Of a stretch of DNA of 28,588 nt, positions 11,680-21,663 are shown piece by piece. The stretch's first letter is position 1; every line of letters starts with the position of its first letter. The stretch spans positions 13,600-42,187 of the forward strand of contig JAHBMJ010000708.1 of NCBI GenBank assembly GCA_018398765.1, written 5' to 3'. Below the pieces are notes generated by a model. The model searched no databases. It was not told where the DNA came from and was given only the letters and a program-made list of their open reading frames with translations. The translations under genes were made by a program, and so were the position numbers. Origin of the DNA: Chromera velia (lineage: Eukaryota; Sar; Chromeraceae).

Positions 11680-12920
11680 AGGACATGAAACGAAATCACA
11701 AAGGCAATATGACGTGGGCGGAGTACACCTGGATACTGAAAATGGAGAGGATCATCAGAGGTCCTGACAGCGGACAGAGGGGGGATGGGTGGGGTCTCAT
11801 GCTTCATGTGTATGTGCATGTCTGTACACAATTCTTATTTGAATGAATGAATGAATGAATGAATGAATGAAGTTGGCTTTGCTATATGGCGGTTCGGGTG
11901 ATCTGTATGTATACGTATATATATTCCTATATCTTATATAGTATACGTATATATATACTCTCGTGTACATATTAAATATCTTAATTCCGACGTATGCATG
12001 TATGAAGTCAAAAAAAAAAAAGTATGACATGCGCACTCGGAGTGCGCGCGTGCGCGCGCGATATATGAATCGCGATGATGAATTAAGTTTTTGAACAAAG
12101 TTTTTGCGCTTGCATGCGCATGCATCCAAACTGCCCCGGCATCATCCCGGCCCCCTGTCCTATTTGAAACCTCTATCGATGTATATCTTTTTTGGCGGCG
12201 GCGTCCAAAGGCCGCAAACCCAAAATAAATTAACCACCCCGGAGGTTTTTGTGGCGGCGCTCCAAACTATTAATAAAACTGGGGTTCGTTTTGCATTCAT
12301 AGAGGATTAAAATGCTCCTAGGGAGCATGCCGTAACCCCTAAAAGTTCATAAACTATTCAAAGTTCAATTTTATTAGCTTACTCCGCCGGCGGCCATGGT
12401 GTCTGACGGCCGGGTTAACATCCGTTGGCCAGCTCCGCCGGCAGCCACGGTAGGTAACGGCAGGGGCCGGCTGAGAATGCAAACTCTCGATTTTTTCGTG
12501 GGTACTTAAGCATTGGGAGGTACTACCACTTTAATATACATACCGCTGGCCGGGGACTACAGCACTCCTGATACAATATCCTCCACCTCCCTCCAACTCT
12601 CATGGTCTTTCACCTTATCTGGGCTCCTGTGCTACTTGTATACCCCTTGGATCCCTCTAACCTCTAGCATAATGACTGAAGAAGAGGAAACAAGAGTTCA
12701 AGAGTCGTTCAACGCTGCATGTTAGAGGCTGAAAGTCAGTCAAAAGTAAACTTACTCGCATGGTACATTCATATGCCAGCTCTCAGAGTCAAAGAATACA
12801 AGATAGGCGGCATTAGTTTGCGCCCTAGTTTGCCCCCCAATGAATATAGCATATAGATGAGTGAGCCAACCTAGGAGCTACCGAGGAGATCTTGAGCTCT
12901 CATAAATTTGCCCTTCGGCT
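11680..12920. other. Intergenic region upstream of the large gene; short repeats, no supported gene
   Basis: It probably holds the promoter of the minus-strand gene near 11550-11750, but no clear core element is visible. Simple features: an AATG tetranucleotide repeat at about 11841-11871, a TA-rich stretch at 11910-11960, an A11 run near 12010, and a hairpin GCGCACT-CGG-AGTGCGC near 12031-12047. 12120-12480 is GC-richer and contains ATGCTCC-TAG-GGAGCAT (near 12312) and a direct repeat described separately. The 70-codon frame at 12513-12725 has no supporting evidence. Confidence 0.5.
12379..12470. repeat. GC-rich direct repeat (CTCCGCCGGC units)
   Basis: Two related blocks about 50 bp apart, each starting CTCCGCCGGC(G/A)GCCA and continuing GGTGTCTGACGGCC or GGTAGGTAACGGC. 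Each contains inverted GCC/GGC words and could fold. It is an island of high GC in AT-rich surroundings. The function is unknown. Confidence 0.5.
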
Positions 12921-12934
12921 GAAGTGATTCTTCC

Positions 12935-13790
12935 TTCAGTCAGTCAGCTAGTCAGCCAGTCAGCCAGTCAGCAAGCTGGTCATCCAGCAGTCAGTCAGTA
13001 TGTACATAAGTCATTGCATAAGCCATTCAGTCTGCCATATAGAAAGCCAGTCAGCTCGCCAGTCATGGTGAGTCATGTACAATCAGTCAGTCAGCCAGTT
13101 AGTCAGCCTGTCAGCCACTCAGCTAGTCAGCCAGCCTATGAGTAAGCGAATTAACAGTCAATCCATAAGCTGTTCAGCTCGTTGGTCAGTCAGCCAGCAG
13201 CCATATTCAGTCACCATCAGTCAGCCGGGACGTCAGTTAGCCACTTAGTTGGGCAGCCAGCCAGCTACGCTAAGCCAGTCAGTCAGTAAGCTAGTCAGTC
13301 GGTCAGTCCGTCAGTCGGTCAGACGGTCAGCCTAGCAATCAGTCTCAGACTGTCAACCCATTAGTCAATCAGTCAGTCAGTGAGTCAGTCAGTCAGTTAG
13401 TCAGTCAGTCAATCAGTCAGTTAGTCAGTCAGTCAGTGGGTCAGTAAGTCAGTCAGCCTGTCAGTCAGTCAGTCAACCAGTCATTCAGTGAGTCAATGAG
13501 TCAGTCAGTCAGTCAGTCAGTCAGTCCAGTCAGTCAGTCAGTCGGTCTCGCAGCCGATCAACCAGTCAGTCAGTCAATCAACGTCTCAGCCAATTAGTCA
13601 GTCATTCAATCAGTCACTGATAGTCAGTCAGTCAGTCGGTTGGTCAATCAGCCCATCAGTCAGTCTTTCAGTCAATTGGTTAGTCAGTCAGAGTCAGAAA
13701 ATAAGCCCATTAGTGAGTCTTTGAGTGTGTCAGTCGATGTCAGTCAGACAGTTAGACAGTAAGAAGCCGAGTCACTCAGTCAGACAACCT
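12935..13790. repeat. Degenerate CAGT tetranucleotide satellite
   Basis: About 850 bp of CAGT repeats with many variants (CAGC, CAAT, CGGT). It is cleanest at about 13370-13540. The variants produce open frames rich in Ser, Gln and Val, but these are repeat artefacts. Confidence 0.9.
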
Positions 13791-13865
13791 TGCATTTGCA
13801 GGTTCTGTCTGTGAGTGCCCAGGGAATCATCTAAAAGTGCGCAGCGGGAGAAACGAGATTGTCGG

Positions 13866-15335
13866 ACTTGACGTACAGGGAAGGTTTTACAGCTAGTACA
13901 GGAGCGAGGGTTCGTAAAACATAGTTATACACGGATCTACATTCTCAGCAGGACCTCTCACCGCTCTCCGGTTCATTTGTTCTGTATGTATATTCACACG
14001 TTTGGTAGGTCAGCTTGGCACTTCAGTTGAGAGTGACTCGTATGCTGTGTGTTGGTGGGAGTTGACAGGAAAGGGTTTAAAGCTAACATGGCTGGGAGGG
14101 TTCGTAAGGGTCTACATTCTTAACAGGACCTCTCACCACTCTCTGGTTTATTCGTTCTATGTGTATATTCGTAGGTCTGGTAGGTCAGCTTAGCACCTCA
14201 GTCGAGAGTGACTCGCATGCTATGTGTTGGTAGGAGTTGACAAGAAAGGGCGGGAAAGGGTTTGAAGTTGACACAGATGAAAAGGTTCGTGAAGCATAGT
14301 ATGGATGGGTTTATATTCTCAACAGGACCTCTCACCCCTCTCCGGTTGATTCGTTCTGTGTGTATATTCGCACGTTAAACTATGTTAAACTTTGGTAGGT
14401 CAGCTTGGCACCTCAGTCGAGAGTGACTCGCATGCTGTGTGTTGGTAGGAGTTGACAGGAAAGGGTTTGAAGCTGACACAAGTTGGAGGGTTCGTGAGGC
14501 ATAGTATGAACGGGTCTACACTCTCAGCAGAACCTCTCACCGCTTTCCGGTTCATTCGTTCTATATGTATATTCGCACGTTTGGTAGGTTAGCTTGGCAC
14601 CTCAGTCGAGAGTGATTCGCATGCTGTATGTTGGTGGGAGTTAACAGGAAAGGGTTTGAAGCTGACACAGGTCGGAGGGTTTGTAAGGCATAGTATGGAC
14701 GGGTCTATAATCTTAACAGGATCTCTCATCACTCTCCGGTTGATTCATTCTGTGTGTATATTCGCACGTTAAACTATGTTAAACTTTGGTAGGTCAGCTT
14801 GGCACCTCAGTCGAGAGTGACTCGCATGCTGTGTGTTGGTAGGAGTTGACAGGAAAGGGTTTGAAGCTGACACAAGTCGGAGGGTTCGTGAGGCATAGTA
14901 TGGACGGGTCTACACTCTTAGCAGAACCTCTCACCGCTTTCCGGTTCATTCGTTCTATATGTATATTCGCACGTTTGGTAGGTCAGCTTGGCACCTCAGT
15001 CGAGAGTGACTCGCATGCTGTATGTTGGTGGGAGTTGACAGGAAAGGGTTTGAAGCTGACACAGGTCGGAGGGTTTGTAAAGCATAGTATGGACGGGTCT
15101 ACAATCTTAACAGGACCTCTCACCGCTCTCCGGTTCATTCGTTCTGTATGTATATTCACACGTTTGATAGGTCAGCTTGGCATCTCAGTCGAGAGTGACT
15201 CGCATGCTGTGTGTTGGTGGGAGTTGACAGGAAAGGGTTTGAAGCTGATACAAGTCGGAGGGTTCGTGAAGCATAGTATGGATGGGTCTACATTCTCAGC
15301 AGGACCTCTCACCACTCTCTGATTCATTCGTTCTG
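13866..15335. repeat. Satellite of ~190-bp units, about 7.5 copies
   Basis: The anchor word GGTAGGTCAGC (or close variants) recurs at about 14004, 14179, 14394, 14583, 14788, 14977 and 15166. Spacings are about 175, 215, 189, 205, 189 and 189. The two longer units carry an extra GTTAAACTATGTTAAACTTT-like insert before the anchor, giving a long/short alternation. The last units are exactly 63 codons long, so a frame of 158 codons (14846-15322) runs through them. It has repeated residues such as SDSHAVCWWELTGKGLKL. No start context, splice site or known domain supports it as a gene. Confidence 0.9.
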
Positions 15336-15413
15336 TGGGGGTCGGTCTGGGTCGGTCTCTGGTTTATTCATATTTTTGGTCTGGGTCGGTCATGTTACTT
15401 GGCAGTTTGGTAT

Positions 15414-15808
15414 GCTACCATGGGCGACAAAAGTATTATATATTTTTTTGTAGAGTTGGCGAAGATTCGTTTTTGAAGATAATACTGGATCAAACAGGCT
15501 AGAATAGAAGTAGATAAAGCATAAAGTATTACTTTAAAGTAATTGGCTTTATACGTCTTCAATTGGCAAAGCTAGATTGAATTATAAATATAGTTTTACT
15601 TTTTATAGGCTTGGTCGATCGGTCACTTCAAAAAAAATAAGTTTACTTATATTTGAGACACATTCTCCCCACAACCCCTAATTAACACATGATTAAAACC
15701 GTTATAGCTTATTAATTTAATTGTATAAATGTTTACTTCTTGTCATATTTTATTGGCGCTAGAGAGGTCAAAAGATGAGTATAGAAAACTTATGTCGCCC
15801 ATGGTAGC
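15414..15808. mobile_element. Small inverted-repeat element (395 bp)
   Basis: A perfect 16-bp terminal inverted repeat, GCTACCATGGGCGACA at 15414-15429 and its complement at 15793-15808. A looser match extends the repeat outward by a base or two. The interior is AT-rich and non-coding. No unambiguous target duplication is visible (the flanks are TAT and AAT), so the superfamily is undetermined. Confidence 0.65.
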
Positions 15809-15835
15809 AATTTGGCATCTCAGGAGGGCATAAAA

Positions 15836-16275
15836 TTTGAATTACTATGAGTTAGAAGCTGAAACTATTACATTTCAAACTAAAGCTGTAAAGTCTTCTA
15901 ACATAAACCTATCACTCTGTTGAAATGTTTTTTTGATCTAAAGAAAAAAAGTGTGAAAGTGCAAAATATTTTTTCAGACTAGAAATGCAGTTAGGTTTGC
16001 TATATATAACTGACCCATTTTTATACCTAAGAAAATAAACATTCACTACTTTTGAATTATAATGAATAAGAAGCTGAAATTGAAGCTATAAAGCCTTTTA
16101 ATATAAACGTATCACCGTATTGAAATACCTTTTTGATCTAGAGAAAAAAAGTATGAAAATACAAAATATTTTTTTCGATTAGAAATGCAGTTAGGTTTGC
16201 TATACATAACTGACCCACCTTTATACCCAAGAAAATAAATATTCATAACTTTTGAATTACGATGAGTTAGAAGCA
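15836..16275. repeat. ~200-bp tandem direct duplication
   Basis: Two copies plus the start of a third. The word TTTGAATTA(C/T)..TGA(G/A)T(T/A)AGAAG recurs at about 15836, 16051 and 16252. Shared internal words include AGAAATGCAGTTAGGTTTGC and ATAACTGACCCA. It is AT-rich, non-coding and diverged by scattered substitutions. 16276-16600 is AT-rich with a TA tract near 16465-16485, and no gene is seen. Confidence 0.85.
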
Positions 16276-16599
16276 ACTGACTGTACTGATAATTGAAACT
16301 TTTGTACTGGAAAGTGACTTTTGAAAATTTTAGTTTTAAAACATTAAAAAAGATAGTTTAATCTTTAAACTAATTGATTTTCATAATCTATTTAGGCTTA
16401 TTTGAGCTTAGCAAGATGAAAGATGTATGATGTATATTAGTTTACAAAAATTAATTAAAATATGTATATATATATATATATATAAAATATAAATTTTTTC
16501 AAAATTATAAATTGTCTGGTACCTATCGTAAACGCTAAGACGAAAACACAACAAGAAATACATCTGATTAGCTCTGAATCGATCCGATTCAAGCGTTTC

Positions 16600-16840
16600 T
16601 TCTCATGATTATAACTGATTTGTTTTTAATTCATGAGGCATTGCTCAACGGTGGGCATGTCAGGGGCAGGGGGGGGGGGATATCTCAGTATATATCAAAT
16701 ATACACACCCGTGAACGCCACCTACAGAAATACGTGCACATAAATAAAAAGTCAGTCGAATCGCCAGAATATATACAAAAGCATGCATGCAAACACAACC
16801 TGTATCTTTAATCTGCATCAGAATGATACATAAAAGCAGG
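16600..16840. other. Spacer with G-run, no gene
   Basis: Ordinary AT-rich spacer with a nine- to ten-base G run near 16670 and scattered CATGCATGC-like words. Short frames here run into the adjacent minisatellite and are not supported. Confidence 0.4.
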
Positions 16841-16844
16841 AAGA

Positions 16845-17580
16845 CCGAAATTGGGAAAGCAATCGGGCGGGCAAGAAGGCTGAAATTGGGAAAGCAATCG
16901 GGCGGGCAGGAAGGCCGAAATCGGGAAAGCAATCAGGCGGGCAGGAAGGCCGAAATTGGAAGGCAGTCAGGCCGCTAAAAAGACCGAAATTGGAAGGCAG
17001 TCATATGGGCAGAAAGAAAGAACAGTTACTCTGGGAGGCAGTCAGACACACAAGAAGGCTAAAGTTGGAAAGACTATCGGGCAAGCAGGAAAACCAAAAT
17101 TAAGAAGGCAATCGGGCAAGTAAGAAGACGAAAATTTGGAGGAAACTTGGGTGGGAAGGAAGGCCGAAATCGGGAAGCCAATCGGGCAGGCAGGAAAGCC
17201 GAAATTGGGAAGGCATTGTGTCAAACAGAAAGGCCGAAATTTGGAAAGCATTGAGGCAGACAGAAAGACTGAAGTTTGGAAGGCAGTCAGGCAGGCAAGA
17301 AGGCCGAAATCAGAAAGCAGTCAGGATGGCAGGAATGCCAAACTTTCGAAGGAAGTCAGACAGGCAAGAAGGTTAAAATTGGGAAGGCAATCGGGCAGGC
17401 AGGAAGGCCGAAATTGGGAGCGGGCAAGAAGGCTGAAATGAAGAAGGCAATTGGGCGAGCAGCAAAGCCAAAATTGGGAAGGGATTTAGCCAGACAATGC
17501 CAGACAGAAAGGCCGAAATCTGGAGGGCAGTCAAGCAGGCAAGAAGCCTTAAGGCAAAATTTTGGAGGCAGTCAGGCACA
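16845..17580. repeat. ~35-bp minisatellite (GGCAGGAAGGCCGAAATTGG units)
   Basis: About 20 imperfect copies of a 32-40 bp unit with core AAGGCCGAAATTGGGAAG followed by GCAATCGGGCGGGCAG or GCAGTCAGGCAGGCAG. Units vary in length and base content, so no frame is maintained. The block is GC-richer than its surroundings. Confidence 0.9.
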
Positions 17581-17660
17581 TAAAAAAAAACACAGGCTCG
17601 GCAGGCTGCTCTTTTTCGCAGTTTGAAGGCTGCGGCCGTAATAAAAGTGCAAAGACCTAC

Positions 17661-17723
17661 CTCTGGAGGAGTTGAAGAGGGGCTGGGACGCAAACCAAAC
17701 ATCTCTTGAAGGAGACCCACGAC
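17661..17723 (-). CDS. Possible isolated 63-bp exon
   Basis: On the minus strand a polypyrimidine acceptor (TACTCTTTACAG) ends at 17724. The 63-bp, phase-0 segment that follows encodes 21 residues, including VVGLLQEMFGLRPSPSS. A strong donor CAGAG|GTAGGT follows at 17661. A second donor, GGCAAG|GTACAA, lies just upstream on the same strand (exon end near 17792), about 70 bp from the acceptor. The signals fit a small intron-exon pair, but I found no flanking gene to join them to. It could be a remnant of a transduced or captured gene, or chance. Confidence 0.25.
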
Positions 17724-18045
17724 CTGTAAAGAGTAGAAGAGGGGGGCAGGGGTGAACAACACACGCAAAGGGAGACAACAGTTTTGTACCTTGCCGAGGG
17801 CGGCCGAGAGCAGACCGGTCAATCATTTAGAAACCACAATGGCCAGGTTGCAGCCACACAAGAACACTCACAGACACCATACAAAGCCTTATAAACACAA
17901 CAGCAGCCCCCATCCTTACAAACAGAATTTTTCTTTTCCCCCTCTGGAAGGGTCATCAAAACCCTCCCACAAGAGTCTGGTACCCCAGGTTAAGGGGGGG
18001 GTACAGCTTGCCCTGTGGGTATTCGTCTCAAATATGTTCTAAAAG
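17724..18045. other. Spacer before the LINE fragment
   Basis: No gene is supported. It includes the upstream donor described for the possible exon and a G run near 17995. Confidence 0.3.
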
Positions 18046-19490
18046 GTAGTGTTGTCTCTCTCTTTATTCTGTATATATACACGACCTGCCAGAAGAAGTT
18101 AGGAAGAAAGGAGGACAGAGAAGGACACAAGGACAGAGGCCAAGGGTGTTGATGGGAGAGGCAGGAAGATGGGTCGATCTTCTTGCTCTAATTCTTGCTC
18201 CTTTGTTCGCAGACGATACCACCCTTTTGGAATTCATAGACAGCCAGCTGAATCTTCTTCTCTCATGGTTGAAAGACTTTGCAGAACCTCTTTGCCTTCT
18301 CTTCTCTGACAAGTCTAGATTTGTTCGTTTTGGTAGAGTATCGGGAAGAAGAGAAGAAATCAGACTGGGAGAGATGGTAGTCAAGGAAGCAAAGAAGCAG
18401 CCCTATCTCAGGTTGGTCCTGTCAGCTAACTGCAACCTGGAAACAATGATGGTGGCGAAGATGGTAAAGGCAGAACGCGGTATGCAGGGGCTGATGGGGA
18501 AGATAGAAAGGGAGGGAGGGATTCCACCTACAGACTGCTTTAACATATTTAAACAGACAATGCGTGCAGTATGGTTGTATAGATACGAAATACATGGATG
18601 CCCAGACAGTGCATATACAGATTTTAACGAGAAACAACGAAGATTTATGGGGTCGGTGCTGGAGGTGAGAAAGAAAGAGAGCTGCGACACGTTGATATTG
18701 AAGGGAGGGTTCATCCCAATAGATATCGAGGTGGTCAGTAGGACAGTCAGATGGGTAAGTAAGGCCTTGAAAAAAAAACTGAACGATGCGATGGGGCAAG
18801 CGATTCTCATAAGCTTGAGAGAGGGGGTGGAAAACGAAATGGCGGGAGGCAGAAGAATGCACCCTTTTCATTTCTTCCGACATCTGAAAAAGTGTGTCCA
18901 GACACTTTATACAGACAGGGGAGCACATCTTTTTTCAAGAGATAGACTGAAAGGAGTGCAGGGCAGAGAGGAACACAGGTCGTACGTTAATGAAAGAGTC
19001 AACTGGATGAAAAGATAACTGCAAAGAGAATAAAAAATGAGTTAGATAAGAAGAAAAAAAATGTATTTACAGGCAGAATAGAGAGAAATGTAAAGGAAAG
19101 GAGCAACAACGAGAAGAGAAGGATGGTCGATGTGTACAAAAAGTTCTCCAATTAATGGAAATCGTCTCCATCTCTTTTTGTTTGAAGACAGAACAGACAA
19201 GAATGCGAATACTATTAGACAGACAAAAAATAGGAAGGGCCCCTTTTTGCTACATGAGAGTAGCGCCACGATCGGAACACAAAAGAAGAGCGGCATGCAG
19301 AGCAGGAGACACATGCTTAGCTACAATACGAGAGAAGATTCCAGTAAGAGGGAGGACCCCCCAGAGAAGATACCATTAGAGAGGAGAACATGCCAGTTCT
19401 GCGAAGGATGGTTAGGGATTCAGGTAGTCGAAGATGAAGTGCACCTCGTAATAGAATGTCCTGTTTTTAATAAAGAACAGAGTGGACTCC
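18046..19490 (+). pseudogene. 5'-truncated, frameshifted LINE-type reverse transcriptase
   Basis: Only the last part of a non-LTR retrotransposon polyprotein remains. It opens in the RT palm: SLYSVYIHDLPEEV (about 18059-18100), then LFADD (about 18203-18217), the catalytic box with Phe in place of Tyr. The thumb and connection regions follow to about 19005. The sense reading then moves to the +1 register (ITAKRIKNELDKKKK, about 19015-19145), shifts again (about 19150-19370, including ACRAGDTCLATIREK) and returns to the first frame. It ends in the C-terminal zinc-knuckle-like motif CQFC...VEDEVHLVIECP typical of LINE RTs. With at least three shifts and several stops it is dead. An AATAAA lies near 19470, but no poly(A) tail or target duplication is visible. 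It is unrelated in sequence to the RT at 24-27 kb. Confidence 0.8.
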
Positions 19491-20174
19491 AAAGTAGGAC
19501 TTAGTAGAATCCAAAGTAACTTTTAAATTTACTATATTCTAGCTTCATTATAAAGTAAAACTAGGTTACTTGAAGCAATCTAGAGTCTTTTAAAGCATTT
19601 AAAATCGTTACTCTTGTGCAAATCTGCTCAAATGTGCTCAAAAGACTGGTTGATTAGCTAGGGTGCATGGTGGGAAAAATTATGATCACCGTGGCACGTA
19701 GAAGTTAGTGAATGTTACCTGCAAAGAAATACACAAGCACAACACTAATGGATATGCTCAAAAGCAACGTTTAGCCCCGCTAATCAACTACAAAGAATTG
19801 CTTCTTCTGCAAGGGAAACAGTGCAGGAAGTAGGGCTTCACAGCTATGCTAGTCAGACCGGACAGGAGGTGGTCAGCAGCGGTCGGAGAGAACAGAGCAC
19901 AGAGACAACATAATTCTTTTTACAAAGAACTCACACTACACAGCGCAAAAGCTTGCAACTCGTTCTGCGTGTGTCAATGAGAAACTGTGAAAAAGAAGGA
20001 CAGGTCCGTAGGTAGATCCAGATGTTTAGAGGGAGACCAGTATGGAGTGCCACAAATGAGAAAGGATGAACGAGTAAGCCTTAGGAGCATTTGTGTCGGG
20101 ATAGTACGGACTGCTTTCAAGGGCTGACACACACGAAGCAAGTGGAAGACATTCAAATGCATGAAAGCTGAGCG
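19491..20174. other. Spacer, no gene seen
   Basis: AT-rich to about 19800, then of mixed composition. No frame is supported. The left inverted arm may begin anywhere here, because its partner runs off the window end at 28588 and the outer limit cannot be compared. Confidence 0.4.
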
Positions 20175-20947
20175 ATTGTTCTGGGTGGAAAAATGTCTTG
20201 CAGGACTGAGAGCTGTGCAAAGCTTCAGAAGAGGCGGTCAAAAAATGGAGGCTCCAGCAGACTCTCCATCGACCCTCTCTTAGTGACCTTCCTTGTGCGT
20301 TTCTGTCAAGCTCCTAGTAGAACAAAGAAGCTGGATGCTAAGCAAATCATCATGCAAAGCGAGAAAGCGAGCCGCGCTTCCTTACCTAACCTGTAAGTGT
20401 CCTCAAGTCTCCGTCTACCAACACCTGCAAACACAGAGGGACAGGCGTTTACGCTTTGTGCAGTCAAGGAAGCACTTTTGTCTAGCTTATTCTGCGCGCA
20501 CAAGGTCCCAAAGAAAAGACTAAGAGCCTAAGAAGCAGTGAGTTCGGATAGGCTGACCTGGGGGTTGACCCCGGGGCTCCGAAGACTGTGACCTGCAAGG
20601 AAAGAGTAAGGAGAGCGATGAGGGCAGCAGTACTTTAACACCTAGATAAGGCCAGCAGCCCTTCCCTGCTTAAACAAGAGGAGCAGCAGCAAGCAGGCAG
20701 ACGTTGAAAACAAGATCAAGACGGCTGGTGTCCACTGGACTCACCTGCAAGCTCCACTTCGTGCTGATCCGAGGTGACCTAGCAACTGTTGTTACAGCCG
20801 TCTCCTCCAGAGCCCCAAAAGTGCACTCCCGAAAAAAAAGCCAAAACCGAGAAAACGATCTGTCAGACATCTTCAAAAACTGTCAGAAAACATCTGACAG
20901 AGTGCTTTTTGTAGCAACATTTCTGTGGGAAAAGTCCGTTTGCTCAG

Positions 20948-20975
20948 AGGTTCAGGACTCCGCAGTTTTGAACCT
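20948..20975 (+). other. Stem-loop, left arm, outer copy
   Basis: AGGTTCAGGACT, loop CCGC, AGTTTTGAACCT. The 12-bp stem has two mismatches, both G/T oppositions that would be wobble pairs in RNA. It is related to the stem-loop at 21149-21184. Confidence 0.7.
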
Positions 20976-21148
20976 ATGGACCTTTAAGACAGACAAGAGA
21001 CTTCAGACATTGGCCGACAGAGGCAAAGTCGGCTGCGTGCGTCGAAGGGGCAGGGTGCCGCCACCCCCTCTGGCCCCGTGGCGGCGCTTCCCGGACCCAC
21101 GATAAGCCCATGTCTGGACCTGGCGGCGGGGGGGTTTGACCCCCTTGG

Positions 21149-21184
21149 CCCAAGGTTCAGAAGTGCGGACTTCTGAACCTCGGG
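21149..21184 (+). other. Stem-loop, left arm, inner copy
   Basis: The core AGGTTCAGAAGT, loop GCGG, ACTTCTGAACCT is a perfect 12-bp stem. Extending to CCC/GGG on the outside gives 16 bp with one mismatch. Confidence 0.85.
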
Positions 21185-21233
21185 TGGGGGGGGGTGTCCG
21201 ACCTAACTTGAGGTTCTTGACCCAAAACAGTTA

Positions 21234-21663
21234 AGAAAGGTGTTTTGTGACACCACAGGCCAGCTTACATCCATTGATCAGCTGGTACGTACAAGTTTGA
21301 GAGAAAACGGCCCAGAAATAGCTGAGATCTCGTATTGTTACTGCCGAAAGGAGACGGTTCGGTGAGATTTCCCCATTCCCATACCAGATGGCGGGACAGA
21401 GCAAGCTGCCGGCCACTGTGTGGTTCCTCCTTCTGGCTGCCTGGCTGAGGGTTATCACACCAACGGGATGGGTAACGGCTTTGTCCTCATTCCTTTCTGT
21501 TAACCATCTGGCCGTCTCCTGCCTCCTGCTCTGTAAATATCTTTTGTGGCCACGGAGGCAACCTGTAGAGATTTTTTTGCAAAGATGGCGGCACATCCTC
21601 TTTTGCAAAGCCGTCCACTTTGTTTAAAAAGTCTTTTATCCACACCAAAGCGCACTGAAAAAC
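21234..21663. other. Interior spacer between left arm and first frame
   Basis: 430 bp with no supported gene. It presumably contains the leader of the interior transcript. A 79-codon frame (21388-21627) is unsupported. Confidence 0.35.

Larger units (their letters stand above)
20175..21233 (+). repeat. Left inverted arm (at least 1,059 bp)
   Basis: Aligned by eye with the reverse complement of 27516-28588. Over about 280 bp compared base by base (20704-20980), roughly nine in ten positions match and most differences are C/T or G/A. It carries two stem-loops (20948-20975 and 21149-21184). A frame of 133 codons (20704-21105) also has a counterpart in the other arm, but the changes between them look unconstrained. 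Confidence 0.88.

Noticed and set aside
12924-13145. 73-codon Ser/Gln/Val-rich frame
   Set aside because: It is the CAGT tetranucleotide repeat read in one frame.
14846-15322. 158-codon frame with repeated CWWELTGKGLKL
   Set aside because: It is open because the satellite unit is 189 bp; longer units carry TAA in the insert and break it. No start context or splice sites, so I did not call it a gene.
16845-17580. Regular ~35-bp repeats that resemble a CRISPR array
   Set aside because: Units touch without unique spacers, vary in length and sequence, and lie in intron-containing eukaryotic DNA. It is a minisatellite.
19016-19093. Five TAA/TAG codons in the LINE frame that could be read as Gln
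   Set aside because: The +1 register in the same stretch gives a clean LINE-like sequence (ITAKRIKNELDKKKK), so these stops come from reading the wrong frame after a frameshift.
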